Part shown: positions 48,599 to 56,479 of the stretch, piece after piece
Layout: each line of letters begins with the position of its first letter
Numbering within the stretch: the stretch's first letter is position 1
Source of the DNA: Streptomyces malaysiensis subsp. samsunensis
Lineage (GTDB): Bacteria > Actinomycetota > Actinomycetes > Streptomycetales > Streptomycetaceae
Direction of reading: 5' to 3'
Assembly (NCBI RefSeq): GCF_024519315.1
Contig: NZ_JANIIC010000027.1
Location: 1-64,000 of the forward strand
Length of the DNA stretch: 64,000 nucleotides
The notes under the pieces: model-generated
Database searches by the model: none
Told to the model about the DNA's origin: nothing
What the model saw: the letters and a program-made list of their open reading frames with translations, nothing else
Position numbers and translations under genes: made by a program

Positions 48599-48617
48599 AG
48601 CGATACCTTGCATCGCT
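48599..48617. promoter_or_regulatory. 19-bp inverted repeat in a divergent gap
   Basis: AGCGAT (48599-48604) and ATCGCT (48612-48617) form a perfect inverted repeat with a 7-bp spacer, between the leftward gene at 48549 and the rightward HTH gene at 48682. A second ACCTTG, as in the spacer, recurs at 48670-48675. Likely operator for the HTH protein; binding not shown. Confidence 0.5.
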
Positions 48618-48681
48618 CCCGACTCCTCAAAGCTACTCCTGAGGGGATGGCAGCGCAACCCAGTTGCGGTACCTTGTTGTC

Positions 48682-48969
48682 ATGACAGCCGACGAGATCC
48701 CCGAGCAGCCGACCCTCGAAGACCTCGAGGCCGCTGGTGCGCGCCGCAAGCGGGACGAGGAGCGCCTCAAGAAGTCCAGCGAACGCCTCAAGGAGTTCGT
48801 CCTCACCGCCCTCCGCGACGGGGAGCACCGCCCCACCGATGTCGCGAAGGCGTCCGGCTGGACACCCGCCTACGTGCGGAAGATGGCCCGCGAGAACGGC
48901 ATCGAGCCCGACGAGCGCTACCGAGACCGCGCCGAACGCCTACGCCGCGCCGCTCAGCCCGACGCCTGA
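48682..48969 (+). CDS. Small HTH DNA-binding protein
   Basis: A 95-residue protein with a charged N-terminal coiled region (RKRDEERLKKSSERLKEFV) and a HTH: LTALRDGEHRPTDVAKASGW, TPAYVRKMARENGI. The ATG at 48682 has no ribosome site, suggesting a leaderless or weakly translated message. Lone rightward gene with its own terminator, in the usual style of a switch regulator. Confidence 0.7.
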   Translation: MTADEIPEQPTLEDLEAAGARRKRDEERLKKSSERLKEFVLTALRDGEHRPTDVAKASGWTPAYVRKMARENGIEPDERYRDRAERLRRAAQPDA

Positions 48970-48974
48970 CCCCT

Positions 48975-49006
48975 GTGCCGCACACCCCTCCCCCGGTGTG
49001 CGGCAC
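48975..49006. terminator. 12-bp bidirectional terminator hairpin
   Basis: GTGCCGCACACC (48975-48986) pairs perfectly with GGTGTGCGGCAC (48995-49006), between convergent genes ending at 48969 and 49021. Confidence 0.75.
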
Positions 49007-49020
49007 ACGTGCGTCGGGGG

Positions 49021-49497
49021 TCACCCGAACCCGTGGTGGGCGCAGGCGCACAACCGCCCGGTGTACTTGTTGTTGATCCTGCACCGGTCGTGCATTCGCC
49101 GGGCCCACTCCCCCAGCCCCGCCTGCCGCTCCGGATGCTCGGCCACCGCCTGCTCGAGAAGCTGCGCTGTTTCGCAGGCGGTGGACAGGTACGGCGGCGG
49201 ATCGATCAACGCCAGGATCTCGTCCGGCAGCTGCTCCTCCGTCGAGCCGGGAGGCGGCGGGAGGAACGCGGCATCGCCCTGCGGCAGGGTGCCGTCCCGC
49301 TGGTAGTCGATCGCCGCCTCGAGCCCCCAGAACGCATTGACCGTGTGGGCGATGTCGATCCGGTGCGCGGCGGCCATGCCCTCGTTGACCCAACGCGCCT
49401 CCTCGCCACGGCACAGCGGGGCGTTGCGCTCGGCCTTGGCCCGCTCGGCCTCCAGGCGGGCCAGCAGGGTGCGGTACTGGGACTGTGTGTCGGTCAT
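49021..49497 (-). CDS. Hypothetical protein with C-terminal Cys cluster
   Basis: A 158-residue protein with an N-terminal helical part (SQYRTLLARLEAERAKAERN) and a C-terminal RCRINNKYTGRLCACAHHGF segment. The four Cys/His residues suggest metal binding. Last gene of the replication operon. Function unknown. Confidence 0.6.
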   Translation of the reverse strand: MTDTQSQYRTLLARLEAERAKAERNAPLCRGEEARWVNEGMAAAHRIDIAHTVNAFWGLEAAIDYQRDGTLPQGDAAFLPPPPGSTEEQLPDEILALIDPPPYLSTACETAQLLEQAVAEHPERQAGLGEWARRMHDRCRINNKYTGRLCACAHHGFG

Positions 49498-49889
49498 CGT
49501 TCGGTCTCCTGGTCGAGAATCTGGCGGGCGACAGCGAGCGCATGCGGGTCAGGGCCGACCTGCCCGGCGTCCTCGACAGCACTGTCGAGCCAGGCGGCGA
49601 GGGCGAAGCCGACGGTCGGGTCCATGGCGGCGATGTACTCGCCGTGGCGGGCGGCCAGGTGCGGGCGCAGGCCGCGCCCGTGGGGGCCGCTGGATCCGCC
49701 GCGGAGAATCCTCGCGCCGGGGCCGGTGGGGTTGGCGGCGTAGAGGTAGCCGGAGTCGTGCCTGCCGTGCTCCGTGAAGTACCAGCGGGCGGTCGGTCGA
49801 CCGGTCTCGTCGGTGGAGGCGGCGGTGGCGAGGGCGCGTAGCAGTTCGGCGGCGGCGCGGATCTGGTCGGTGGGGTTGGTGCCGGTCAT
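49494..49889 (-). CDS. Hypothetical protein
   Basis: A 131-residue protein (TGTNPTDQIRAAAELLRALA to PHALAVARQILDQETER), with an AGGAG site and a stop overlapping the next gene. It resembles small Streptomyces proteins with a helix-AMDPxVGxAxAxWLD motif (here AAMDPTVGFALAAWLDSAV). Function unknown. Confidence 0.65.
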   Translation of the reverse strand: MTGTNPTDQIRAAAELLRALATAASTDETGRPTARWYFTEHGRHDSGYLYAANPTGPGARILRGGSSGPHGRGLRPHLAARHGEYIAAMDPTVGFALAAWLDSAVEDAGQVGPDPHALAVARQILDQETER

Positions 49890-50271
49890 TGGCTCTCCTG
49901 GGTCTGGTAGCTGTCGATGTCGGGTGTGGTGTCGATGGCCCGTCCGCGGCGGCGTGCGGACGGGATGGGGCGGGCAGGAGCATGGCGGCGAGGAGCTCGG
50001 GCGGGAGGGTGAGCTGCACCGGGGCCGCTGTGCGGCTGTCTGTGGCCCGTTGGGCGGGTGGCTGGTCCCGGGTGCCATCCGACGGCTGTGGGCCGCTCTG
50101 AGGCCCGCTGTGGCCGCGCGACGGGGTGTCGGTGGCGGAGGTGTCGCCAACGCGGGCAGCTGAGCGGGCGTCTGACGGCCTCTCGCCGGTCCAGACGACC
50201 CGAGGTCCGGAATCCCCCTCCGAGGCGCTCAGGCGGGCGCACAGCGGCGCTCCCGGGGTATCGGCGTCCAT
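49886..50271 (-). CDS. Hypothetical protein with an apparent -1 frameshift
   Basis: From ATG 50271 one frame gives natural-looking text (RVVWTGERPSDARSAARVGD, then PVQLTLPPELLAAMLLPAP). The C-terminal text (RRRGRAIDTTPDIDSYQTQE then SQ) sits in the -1 frame and ends on the next ATG. The switch would fall near 49975-49995. Without it, the first frame runs on to 49549 as an Arg-rich shadow under the next gene. Either an indel, sequence error or programmed shift. Confidence 0.45.
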
Positions 50272-50516
50272 CACGCCGCCTCCCGCTGCTCGGCCGCGGG
50301 GATCAGCCCGTGCCGCCGGGCCACCCGCACCGCCTCGGCCCGCCGCTCATCCCGCGGCAGCCACAACACATCCAGCGCCCGGTACGCCTCGCTCAGCCGA
50401 GACGCGACCTGGGTGCGGGTCGTGCCCAACCGGGTAGCGACCGCCGACAGCGGCACGCCATCGGCGGCAGCTGCCAGCACCAGGGCCTGACGCGGGGAAA
50501 GGTGCGGGGCGGTCAC
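50271..50516 (-). CDS. LuxR/sigma-region-4-like HTH protein
   Basis: An 81-residue protein with a HTH: LSPRQALVLAAAADGVPLSA, VATRLGTTRTQVASRLSEAY, RALDV. This is the LuxR or sigma region 4 type. GTG start overlaps the upstream stop. Probable small transcription regulator in the replication operon. Confidence 0.65.
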   Translation of the reverse strand: MTAPHLSPRQALVLAAAADGVPLSAVATRLGTTRTQVASRLSEAYRALDVLWLPRDERRAEAVRVARRHGLIPAAEQREAA

Positions 50517-50893
50517 GACGCCTCCCGCTCGCCGTGCTGGGCGAGCTGCGCCTCGAACTCGGCCACGGCCCGGCGGTCGATGTCGCTGACCCACGCCTGG
50601 ATCACAGCCGCGCACTGGATCAACTCGGTGCGCAGCGCGTGCGGGTCCGTCTCGGCAAGCGCCTTGTAGACCTCCTCCAGCAGGATCAGCGCCCACGGCG
50701 AGCCGTTCTCGCGGTACTTGGCGGCTTGCTGGCAGATGTCGCGGGCCTCGTCAGCCATCGCGACGTAGTACTCGGCGCCGGTGCCATCGGGGTGCTGCTG
50801 GTCGCCCCGCTTCGCCAACTGGCGCTGGCGTTCGGCGTCGATGGCTTCGGCGAACTGCTTGAGGCCGGGGATGGTGAACAGGGTCGGGTACAT
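50513..50893 (-). CDS. Conserved phage hypothetical protein
   Basis: A 126-residue helical protein (IDAERQRQLAKRGDQQHPDG, ICQQAAKYRENGSPWALILL, ELIQCAAVIQAWVSDIDRR). The ERQRQ-xxxxGxQ...H-xDG start and AAVxxAWxxDIDRR end are very common in actinobacterial phage proteins of unknown function. Not a convincing MazG. Confidence 0.7.
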   Translation of the reverse strand: MYPTLFTIPGLKQFAEAIDAERQRQLAKRGDQQHPDGTGAEYYVAMADEARDICQQAAKYRENGSPWALILLEEVYKALAETDPHALRTELIQCAAVIQAWVSDIDRRAVAEFEAQLAQHGEREAS

Positions 50894-50942
50894 CAGGGTT
50901 CTCCGTCCGTCATTCAGCGTGCGAGGGGTGTGGTGGTGGCGT

Positions 50943-51032
50943 TCATGCGGCGGTGTCCTCGGTGCGCGCCTGCCACAGCGGGCAGTGGGTGATCGGCCGC
51001 TCGAGGGGTTCCGGCCCGTCGTCGGCAGTCAC
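50943..51032 (-). CDS. Predicted 29-residue peptide
   Basis: A short ORF (TADDGPEPLERPITHCPLWQ then eight residues) whose GTG overlaps the upstream stop (GTGA). Coupled arrangement is the main support. Function unknown. Confidence 0.4.
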   Translation of the reverse strand: MTADDGPEPLERPITHCPLWQARTEDTAA

Positions 51033-51604
51033 CCGCCCTCCCCCGTCTGCTGCGCCTCGTCGGCCAGACGGCGGAGTTCGGCCTCGTAGTTGTCTGCGCG
51101 ATGCTCCTGGCCCCTGGCTGCGGCCTGCATCTCCTTGCGCCAGGCTCGTTCACGTGCGAGTTCCGTGTCCGCGACGGCCATGGCGGCTGCACCAAAGCGC
51201 CAGTAGCCCTCTTCGTAGAGTTCGACGCCCACGTCGGCCTGCCGCAGTGCCGCCGCGTACCGCTCGCGGCGTGCCTCGTCCACCGGCTCGCGGAGGTCGG
51301 TGTCGGCGGGCGCGGCCAGCGGGCTGGGCGGGCTGGCCTGGTACTCGCCGTAGAGATCCCCGGCGTCGTCGACCCAGACCGCACTGTGGTCCGGAGTGGG
51401 GCGCTCGGCCATGGGGGTGATCCCGGACTCGACGGCGGCGCGCAGCCACATCGCGGCATCCGCCAGAAGCCGGTTCTGCTCGCGGCCGGTCAGGTCACGC
51501 CAGGGCTGGGGCGCAGCAGACTTCGGCTGGATGGATCCGTGGTACGCCTCGGCAAGCTGGACGATGCGGGGGTCGGTGGCGGGGGTGATCGGGTTGCGGT
51601 TCAT
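51029..51604 (-). CDS. Hypothetical protein
   Basis: A 191-residue helical protein (TDPRIVQLAEAYHGSIQPKS, DLTGREQNRLLADAAMWLRA, and a C-terminal coiled region ending RLADEAQQTGEGG). AGGAG-type site. Function unknown. Confidence 0.6.
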   Translation of the reverse strand: MNRNPITPATDPRIVQLAEAYHGSIQPKSAAPQPWRDLTGREQNRLLADAAMWLRAAVESGITPMAERPTPDHSAVWVDDAGDLYGEYQASPPSPLAAPADTDLREPVDEARRERYAAALRQADVGVELYEEGYWRFGAAAMAVADTELARERAWRKEMQAAARGQEHRADNYEAELRRLADEAQQTGEGG

Positions 51605-51634
51605 GGTTCTCCTCGTGTGGTGTGATCAGTGGGT

Positions 51635-51662
51635 GGCCGCCCCGATAGCCCCGGAGGCGGCC
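51635..51662 (-). terminator. Intergenic GC hairpin
   Basis: GGCCGCC (51635-51641) pairs with GGCGGCC (51656-51662), just after the methyltransferase stop at 51672. Member of the intergenic hairpin series. Confidence 0.5.
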
Positions 51663-51671
51663 CGCAGTGCG

Positions 51672-54299
51672 TCAGGCGGCGGCGTGGAAGTCGGCCGTCG
51701 GCTCGTGGCGGGAGATCTCCTCGCCGGTGATGGCCTCGACGAGGGCGCACAGCAGCACCTCGGCCGCGTTCGGCGTGACGGCGTTGCCGTATTGGCGGAC
51801 CCGCTCACGCTTGGAGCCGAGGACCTTGTAGTCGTCCGCGAACGACATGGCCCGGCCGATCTCGTGCGGCTCGAGCATTCGGAACCGCACGTCCTCGATG
51901 GCGGGCTTGCCGTGCACCAGGGCGTACCGGTCCCTGGTGGTGAGCGCCCCGATCGGCTCGACGACCGGGCGGGCGCCGCTGGCCCCGTAGTACGGGATCA
52001 GCATGTGCTCCGACACGTGGTTCGGCGTGACGAGCCCGTGGTGGTTGCCGGACGCGGTGACGGTCGCGAGCGCCTCGGACACCGACCGGGCCACCGATCC
52101 GCCACCACGGAGCTCGGCGATGAACGGCAGCCACGCCAGGCCCGTCTCGTTGCGGGTGGTCTGGGTGCGCAGCGGCAGGTCCGCCGACAGGGCTTCCTTC
52201 CCGTCCCGCCCCTCGACGGGGATCATCAGCGGCGGGATCGCCAGCGCGTCGTTCTCGCGGGTGGTGCGGGTCGGCATCGGATCCAGAACGCTGGTCGCGT
52301 CGTTCCGCCACGTACCGCCGGCCGGGACCATCATCGGCACCGGTCGGGCGAACCGCTCCAGCCCCGCCTGGATCCTCGCCAGGGTCTTAGCAGCGAGCGG
52401 CTTCGTGCGGTCGCCGATGCGCTGACCGGGCAGGGACCAGTCGATCGCCGCCAGCGCGGGCAGCGCCTCCGGCTCCACCACGCTGTTGCGGCACGAGGTT
52501 CGCGGGCACCGGTACACGTACTGCTGCCGGTACCGACCCATGTCGACACCGGGACGCTTCCATGCCTGGACGGCCTGCACCCACTCGCCGCACGGCTCAC
52601 ACCAAGCGCGGGGCCGCAGCCACTTGTCCCAGTCGGGGGCGCGGTTGAGGGACTCGTGCCAGTAGCCGACGTACAGCCGGTCACGGGACTGGGGGGCCTT
52701 GTGCACGGTGCGCGGGTTGGCGTGCATCGAGTTGAGGGCGATGATGCGCGTCTTGTAGCCCATCTTGTGGATCTCGCCGATCCACCGGCCCCACTCGTCC
52801 CACGCGCGGACGTCGACCACGTTCTCGACCACCCCAGCCTTGACCAGGCCGCCGCGCTCTATGACGCCCCGCAGGTACAGCGGCACCTCCTCCATCAAGG
52901 CCCGGGACTCCTCCTCGAGGGACGGCCCGCCATCGTCGTCGGCCTCGAACTTCTGCTGCTCCATCTCCGCGTACAGGTCCAGCAGGTCGCCCTGCATGGC
53001 GTTGATGAAGTCCCGCTTCTTGCCCTTCGCTACGGACCAGTTGGTGCACTCCGGGCTGGCCCAGAAGATGTCGGTCACGGGCCACGCCCACACGGGGGCC
53101 TGGCGGATGTCGCCGCGGTAGTGGTCAGTCTCCGGGAAGTTCGCCGCGTGGGATTCGATCGCCCGCTCCCAGTGGTTCGCGGCACGGGTCACGCGGAGTC
53201 CGGGCACGGCGTGCGCTCCCTGGCTGGAGCCTCCGGCCCCGCAGTTTCCGGTCCAGTGCACCAGGCCGTTGCGGCGGCACAGCCACGTCCCGTGCTCGAC
53301 GGTGGGGCACCAGACGGTGCCGGTGTAGGTGGTCCACTCGGCGACTGCCTGACGAAGTGGCTTGGCGGTGACCCGCTCCAGGAGCGACACCCGCCACATC
53401 GGGTAGGCCGCGCCCTTGTGCTGCATCTCCCATCGGTGGATCGATGTCGCCCGCCCGGCGAGGATGGCGGCGAACTGGAGCCCTTCCGCGCGGTCCTGCC
53501 GGTTCTGCGAGAGGGACGAGTCTCGCGCGCCGTCCCGAACCCGCGTGGTGCCGTCGGCGAGCATCGACGTCTCGATGAGCAGGTCCAGTTGGTCTGCGGT
53601 CAGAGCGAGCAGCCAGGCCGGGTCAAGGACGTGGTCCGGAGCGGCGGCGAGGATGGGCGCCGCGGCAGCGACGTTGAGCCGCCAGTACCGGGTGCCCTCG
53701 TAGTCCGCGACGTTCCAGGCTGGCTGACTAACCCGGCGGCCGGCTCGGCCCATGGGCGACCCGTAGAGCGCGGTCAGCGCCCGCTCGATCCGGTCGCACT
53801 TACCCGGGTTCACCGAGGGCGACTGCGAGAGGTGCAGCCCGCCGTTCTCGCGGTAGCTGCCCTCGGTCCATGCCCAGCCGACCAGCTCGACCAGCGCGTC
53901 ATCGTGGCTGCTGTGCGTCGGGGCCTCGAAGGGGGCGCTCCGGACGACCGAGGATTCCAGCGTGAGCTGGTCAGAGGTTCGCACCTGCCAGGCGAGGCGG
54001 CGGGCGGACGTCTTGCCGACGCGCTGCTGCACGGGCCAGCGGTGGCCCTCCGTCACCAGCGCCGAGAGCGCCTTGCCCTCCACCTTCAGCATCTTCGCGC
54101 CGGCCACCTGGAAGACATTCATCCTCTGGACCGGCACCCAGCGGGCGACGCCGTCCTCGGTGTTGAGGCTGGCCACCAGGTCTCCGACCTGCACCTCGTC
54201 GTAGCGCCGCCATCCATGGGCGGTCAGGATCTCGGTCTCGATGTCGGCGCAGAACCAATCCATGACGGTGAGGGCGTCGTTGTCGTGGCGGTAGCTCAT
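51672..54299 (-). CDS. DNA (cytosine-5) methyltransferase with intein
   Basis: An 875-residue precursor; the extein is 539 residues. Spliced, it starts MSYRHDNDALTVMDWF joined to CGAGGSSQGAHAVPG, the SAM-binding motif I. The catalytic motif IV is FWASPECTNWS, with the Cys in the PxC position. The C-terminal part has a target-recognition region and a final RYGNAVTPNAA-type motif X (VRQYGNAVTPNAAEVLL). ATG 54299 overlaps the upstream stop; AAAGG upstream. It may protect phage DNA from host restriction. The intein splits motif I, so splicing is needed for activity. Confidence 0.9.
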   Translation of the reverse strand: MSYRHDNDALTVMDWFCADIETEILTAHGWRRYDEVQVGDLVASLNTEDGVARWVPVQRMNVFQVAGAKMLKVEGKALSALVTEGHRWPVQQRVGKTSARRLAWQVRTSDQLTLESSVVRSAPFEAPTHSSHDDALVELVGWAWTEGSYRENGGLHLSQSPSVNPGKCDRIERALTALYGSPMGRAGRRVSQPAWNVADYEGTRYWRLNVAAAAPILAAAPDHVLDPAWLLALTADQLDLLIETSMLADGTTRVRDGARDSSLSQNRQDRAEGLQFAAILAGRATSIHRWEMQHKGAAYPMWRVSLLERVTAKPLRQAVAEWTTYTGTVWCPTVEHGTWLCRRNGLVHWTGNCGAGGSSQGAHAVPGLRVTRAANHWERAIESHAANFPETDHYRGDIRQAPVWAWPVTDIFWASPECTNWSVAKGKKRDFINAMQGDLLDLYAEMEQQKFEADDDGGPSLEEESRALMEEVPLYLRGVIERGGLVKAGVVENVVDVRAWDEWGRWIGEIHKMGYKTRIIALNSMHANPRTVHKAPQSRDRLYVGYWHESLNRAPDWDKWLRPRAWCEPCGEWVQAVQAWKRPGVDMGRYRQQYVYRCPRTSCRNSVVEPEALPALAAIDWSLPGQRIGDRTKPLAAKTLARIQAGLERFARPVPMMVPAGGTWRNDATSVLDPMPTRTTRENDALAIPPLMIPVEGRDGKEALSADLPLRTQTTRNETGLAWLPFIAELRGGGSVARSVSEALATVTASGNHHGLVTPNHVSEHMLIPYYGASGARPVVEPIGALTTRDRYALVHGKPAIEDVRFRMLEPHEIGRAMSFADDYKVLGSKRERVRQYGNAVTPNAAEVLLCALVEAITGEEISRHEPTADFHAAA
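53244..54251 (-). other. Intein with LAGLIDADG homing endonuclease in the methyltransferase
   Basis: A 336-residue intein at residues 17-352 of the precursor. It begins at Cys (CADIETEILTAHGWRRYDEV, block A), has a block B TxxH (LVTEGHRWPVQ) and ends TVEHGTWLCRRNGLVHWTGN before Cys+1 of the extein. The penultimate residue is Gly instead of the common His. Between them lie two LAGLIDADG-like helices (ALVELVGWAWTEGSY and LDLLIETSMLADGT), so a homing endonuclease domain appears complete. Confidence 0.9.
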
Positions 54300-54490
54300 C
54301 AGGCGGCCTTTCGGGTGGGCCGCTGGGCGCGGCGGTGGTGGATGTCGGAGTAGGCGGGGAGGTGGCGGGTCGTGGCCCAGGTGGCGCCGCATCCGGGGCA
54401 GTGGTAGCCGTGGACGATGCGGACGCCACGCCAGCGGGTCGCGGCGGGGGCTATGTCGCGGCGGCAGCACGACGGGCAGGAGTCGGTCAT
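54299..54490 (-). CDS. Small zinc-ribbon protein
   Basis: A 63-residue protein with TDSCPSCCRRDIAP and YHCPGCGATWATTRH, a four-Cys zinc ribbon. It sits between the methyltransferase and another small Cys protein, all linked by ATGA overlaps. Function unknown. Confidence 0.65.
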   Translation of the reverse strand: MTDSCPSCCRRDIAPAATRWRGVRIVHGYHCPGCGATWATTRHLPAYSDIHHRRAQRPTRKAA

Positions 54491-54726
54491 CGGTCCGCTC
54501 CGTTCTGGCCGCAGTTGGGGCAGTCGCACACGGCGGGTATGGGCCCGCTGGCGGCGGTGCCGATGGGCCAGGCCCCGGGCCGCGGGATGACGTAGTGGAC
54601 GACGTCCGGCTTCTCGACGGTCGGCGGCTTGGGGGCGGCCTTGCCGGTGAGGAGGCGAAGGAATTCCTCAAGGCTGCCTTCGGCGCGCATGGCCGCAATG
54701 TCGGCGGCGTCGAACTGGGCGGTCAC
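54487..54726 (-). CDS. Small protein with Cys motif
   Basis: A 79-residue protein starting at a GTG on the DnaB stop: TAQFDAADIAAMRAEGSLEE, FLRLLTGKA, ending VCDCPNCGQNG. One Cys cluster. Function unknown; co-transcribed with the replicative helicase. Confidence 0.6.
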   Translation of the reverse strand: MTAQFDAADIAAMRAEGSLEEFLRLLTGKAAPKPPTVEKPDVVHYVIPRPGAWPIGTAASGPIPAVCDCPNCGQNGADR

Positions 54727-56090
54727 GTCGCGGCCATGTCGACAAAACGACCATAATGCCCTTGAAAAGCACACGTGATCGTCGCCGTGGGCCCCCCGCG
54801 ATGCTTGCCCACGATCAGGTCCGCTTCGCCGGCTCGCGGGGATTCCTTCTCGTAGGCGTCCTCGCGGTGGAGCAGGATCACGATGTCGGCGTCCTGCTCG
54901 ATCGACCCGGATTCGCGCAGGTCGGACACCATCGGCTTCTTGTCGGTGCGGCCCTCGGGGCCGCGGTTGAGCTGGGCGAGCATGACGACGGTGATGCTGA
55001 ACTCCTTGGCGAGGAGCTTGAGCCCGCGGGACAGCATCGACACGGCAACCTGTCGGGATTCGGCGCGGGGTGCCTGCATGAGCTGCAGGTAGTCGACCAC
55101 CAGGAGGCGCAGCCCGGCGGTGCGGACGAGGTTGCGGACGGTGGCGCGCAGGCCGGGCAGGGTGACGAGCGGGCTGTCGTCGATGTGCAGTGGTGCGGCG
55201 GCCAGCTCCGGGGTCTTGGATGCGGCGCGGGCCATGGCGGTGTCGTCGACGATGCCCTGCTTGAGGTGGTGCAGCGGGATGGTGACGGCCGCGCACATGA
55301 TGCTCGCCGCGAGTTCGTCCTTGCCCATCTCCAGTGACGAGAAGTAGGTGGGGATGTTGTTGGTGACCGCGGCGGCGCGGGCGAAGTTGGAGGCGATCGT
55401 GGTCTTGCCCATGGCGGGGCGGGCCCCGATGACGACGAGTTGCCCGGGGGCCCAGCCGCCGCACAGCAGGCCGTCGAGGTCGATGAACCCGGTGGGGATG
55501 CGGTTTTCGGTGCTGGGCGGGGTGACGGCGCGCATCAGCACGTCGGGCAGCAGGTCTCCGAGCGTGGACGCCTGCGACATGGCGGCCGGCCGGATCAGGT
55601 TGTCGATCTCGGTCTGGAATGCAGCAACGTCGGCCTCCGGGTCGAAGGCCGGGCTGGTGGCTTTGACGCGCATGACGACGCCGAGTGCGGCGGCACGGGC
55701 TGCGACAGCGGTGTCGGTGATGCGTTTGGCCCAGTAGTCGGCGTTGCCGGGCATCGCCTGGTTGTACAGCTCGGCGAGCTGCTCGCTGTTGAGCGGAATG
55801 GTGACCATGCGGCCTTCGGCGTGCCAGGCGGCGAGCTTGCGGGCGACCGCCTCCCAGCGGATCTCCCCGGCGGCCAGGTCGCTCGAGAGGTCTTCGACGG
55901 CGTACCAGATCCAGCGGTAGCGCTCGTCGCCGATGTCGGCGGGGTCGAAGCCCTTGGCGGCGAGGTCGTCGACGAGCTGGGTGCGGGCCATGACCGACGC
56001 GGCGAGGATCTTCTCGGCCTCGAGGTCGTGGGGCGTGGACGACACGGGTGCGGCGTCGTCGGCCCCCCAGAGTTCGACGTCGGTGGTCAT
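54723..56090 (-). CDS. dnaB: Replicative DNA helicase (DnaB family)
   Basis: A 455-residue DnaB-type helicase. The N-terminal domain (about 1-160; HDLEAEKILAASVMARTQLV) is followed by a linker and the RecA-type domain: Walker A GARPAMGKTT (about 222-231), Walker B LLVVDYLQLM (about 330-339), the SGSIEQDADIV motif and an Arg finger region. Full usual length. ATG 56090 overlaps the J-domain gene stop. It would unwind phage DNA, loaded by the adjacent DnaC-like ATPase. Confidence 0.93.
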   Translation of the reverse strand: MTTDVELWGADDAAPVSSTPHDLEAEKILAASVMARTQLVDDLAAKGFDPADIGDERYRWIWYAVEDLSSDLAAGEIRWEAVARKLAAWHAEGRMVTIPLNSEQLAELYNQAMPGNADYWAKRITDTAVAARAAALGVVMRVKATSPAFDPEADVAAFQTEIDNLIRPAAMSQASTLGDLLPDVLMRAVTPPSTENRIPTGFIDLDGLLCGGWAPGQLVVIGARPAMGKTTIASNFARAAAVTNNIPTYFSSLEMGKDELAASIMCAAVTIPLHHLKQGIVDDTAMARAASKTPELAAAPLHIDDSPLVTLPGLRATVRNLVRTAGLRLLVVDYLQLMQAPRAESRQVAVSMLSRGLKLLAKEFSITVVMLAQLNRGPEGRTDKKPMVSDLRESGSIEQDADIVILLHREDAYEKESPRAGEADLIVGKHRGGPTATITCAFQGHYGRFVDMAAT

Positions 56091-56479
56091 GCGGCGGCTC
56101 CCTTGTGCGCATCGCGGGCGCGCTCGTAGCGCTCGCGGGCGGCGATGAACTCGGCGTCGGTGCCGCCCCGGTCCGGGTGGGCGTCGGCCATTGCCTTCCG
56201 CAGTTCCGACAGAGACGGCTTCTTCGGACGACTGGGGATCTCCGGCGGCGCCAGGTGCAGACGGCGGCGCGTGTAGCCGTTGTAGATCTCTCCATCGGCT
56301 TCGAGTTGCTGCCGGTCCACGCATCCGGGACGGCCGCTGACGTAATCGAAGTAGATCCGCTTGGCGGTCTTCTTCCTGATCGGGTGGCGGAGGATCTTGT
56401 AGTTGCCGAGGGGACCGTTGTCCCAGTTGGCGTCCCAGACCTCGTAGAGGTACTCAACGGCTTTTGGTGTGGCGTTCAC
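56087..56479 (-). CDS. J-domain-like protein in the helicase-loading operon
   Basis: A 130-residue protein. Residues about 86-128 read LSELRKAMADAHPDRGGTDA, then EFIAARERYERARDA, giving helix II, the HPD loop with following DRGG, and helix III of a J-domain. The N-terminal part (NATPKAVEYLYEVWDANWDN) is a different domain. J-domains stimulate DnaK ATPase. It lies between the helicase and its loader, with overlaps both sides, so a role in releasing the helicase from the loader via host DnaK is suggested. Confidence 0.75.
   Translation of the reverse strand: MNATPKAVEYLYEVWDANWDNGPLGNYKILRHPIRKKTAKRIYFDYVSGRPGCVDRQQLEADGEIYNGYTRRRLHLAPPEIPSRPKKPSLSELRKAMADAHPDRGGTDAEFIAARERYERARDAHKGAAA

Noticed and set aside
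50513-50893. MazG-like pyrophosphatase
   Set aside because: The conserved ExxE-12-28-ExxD pattern of MazG is not evident.
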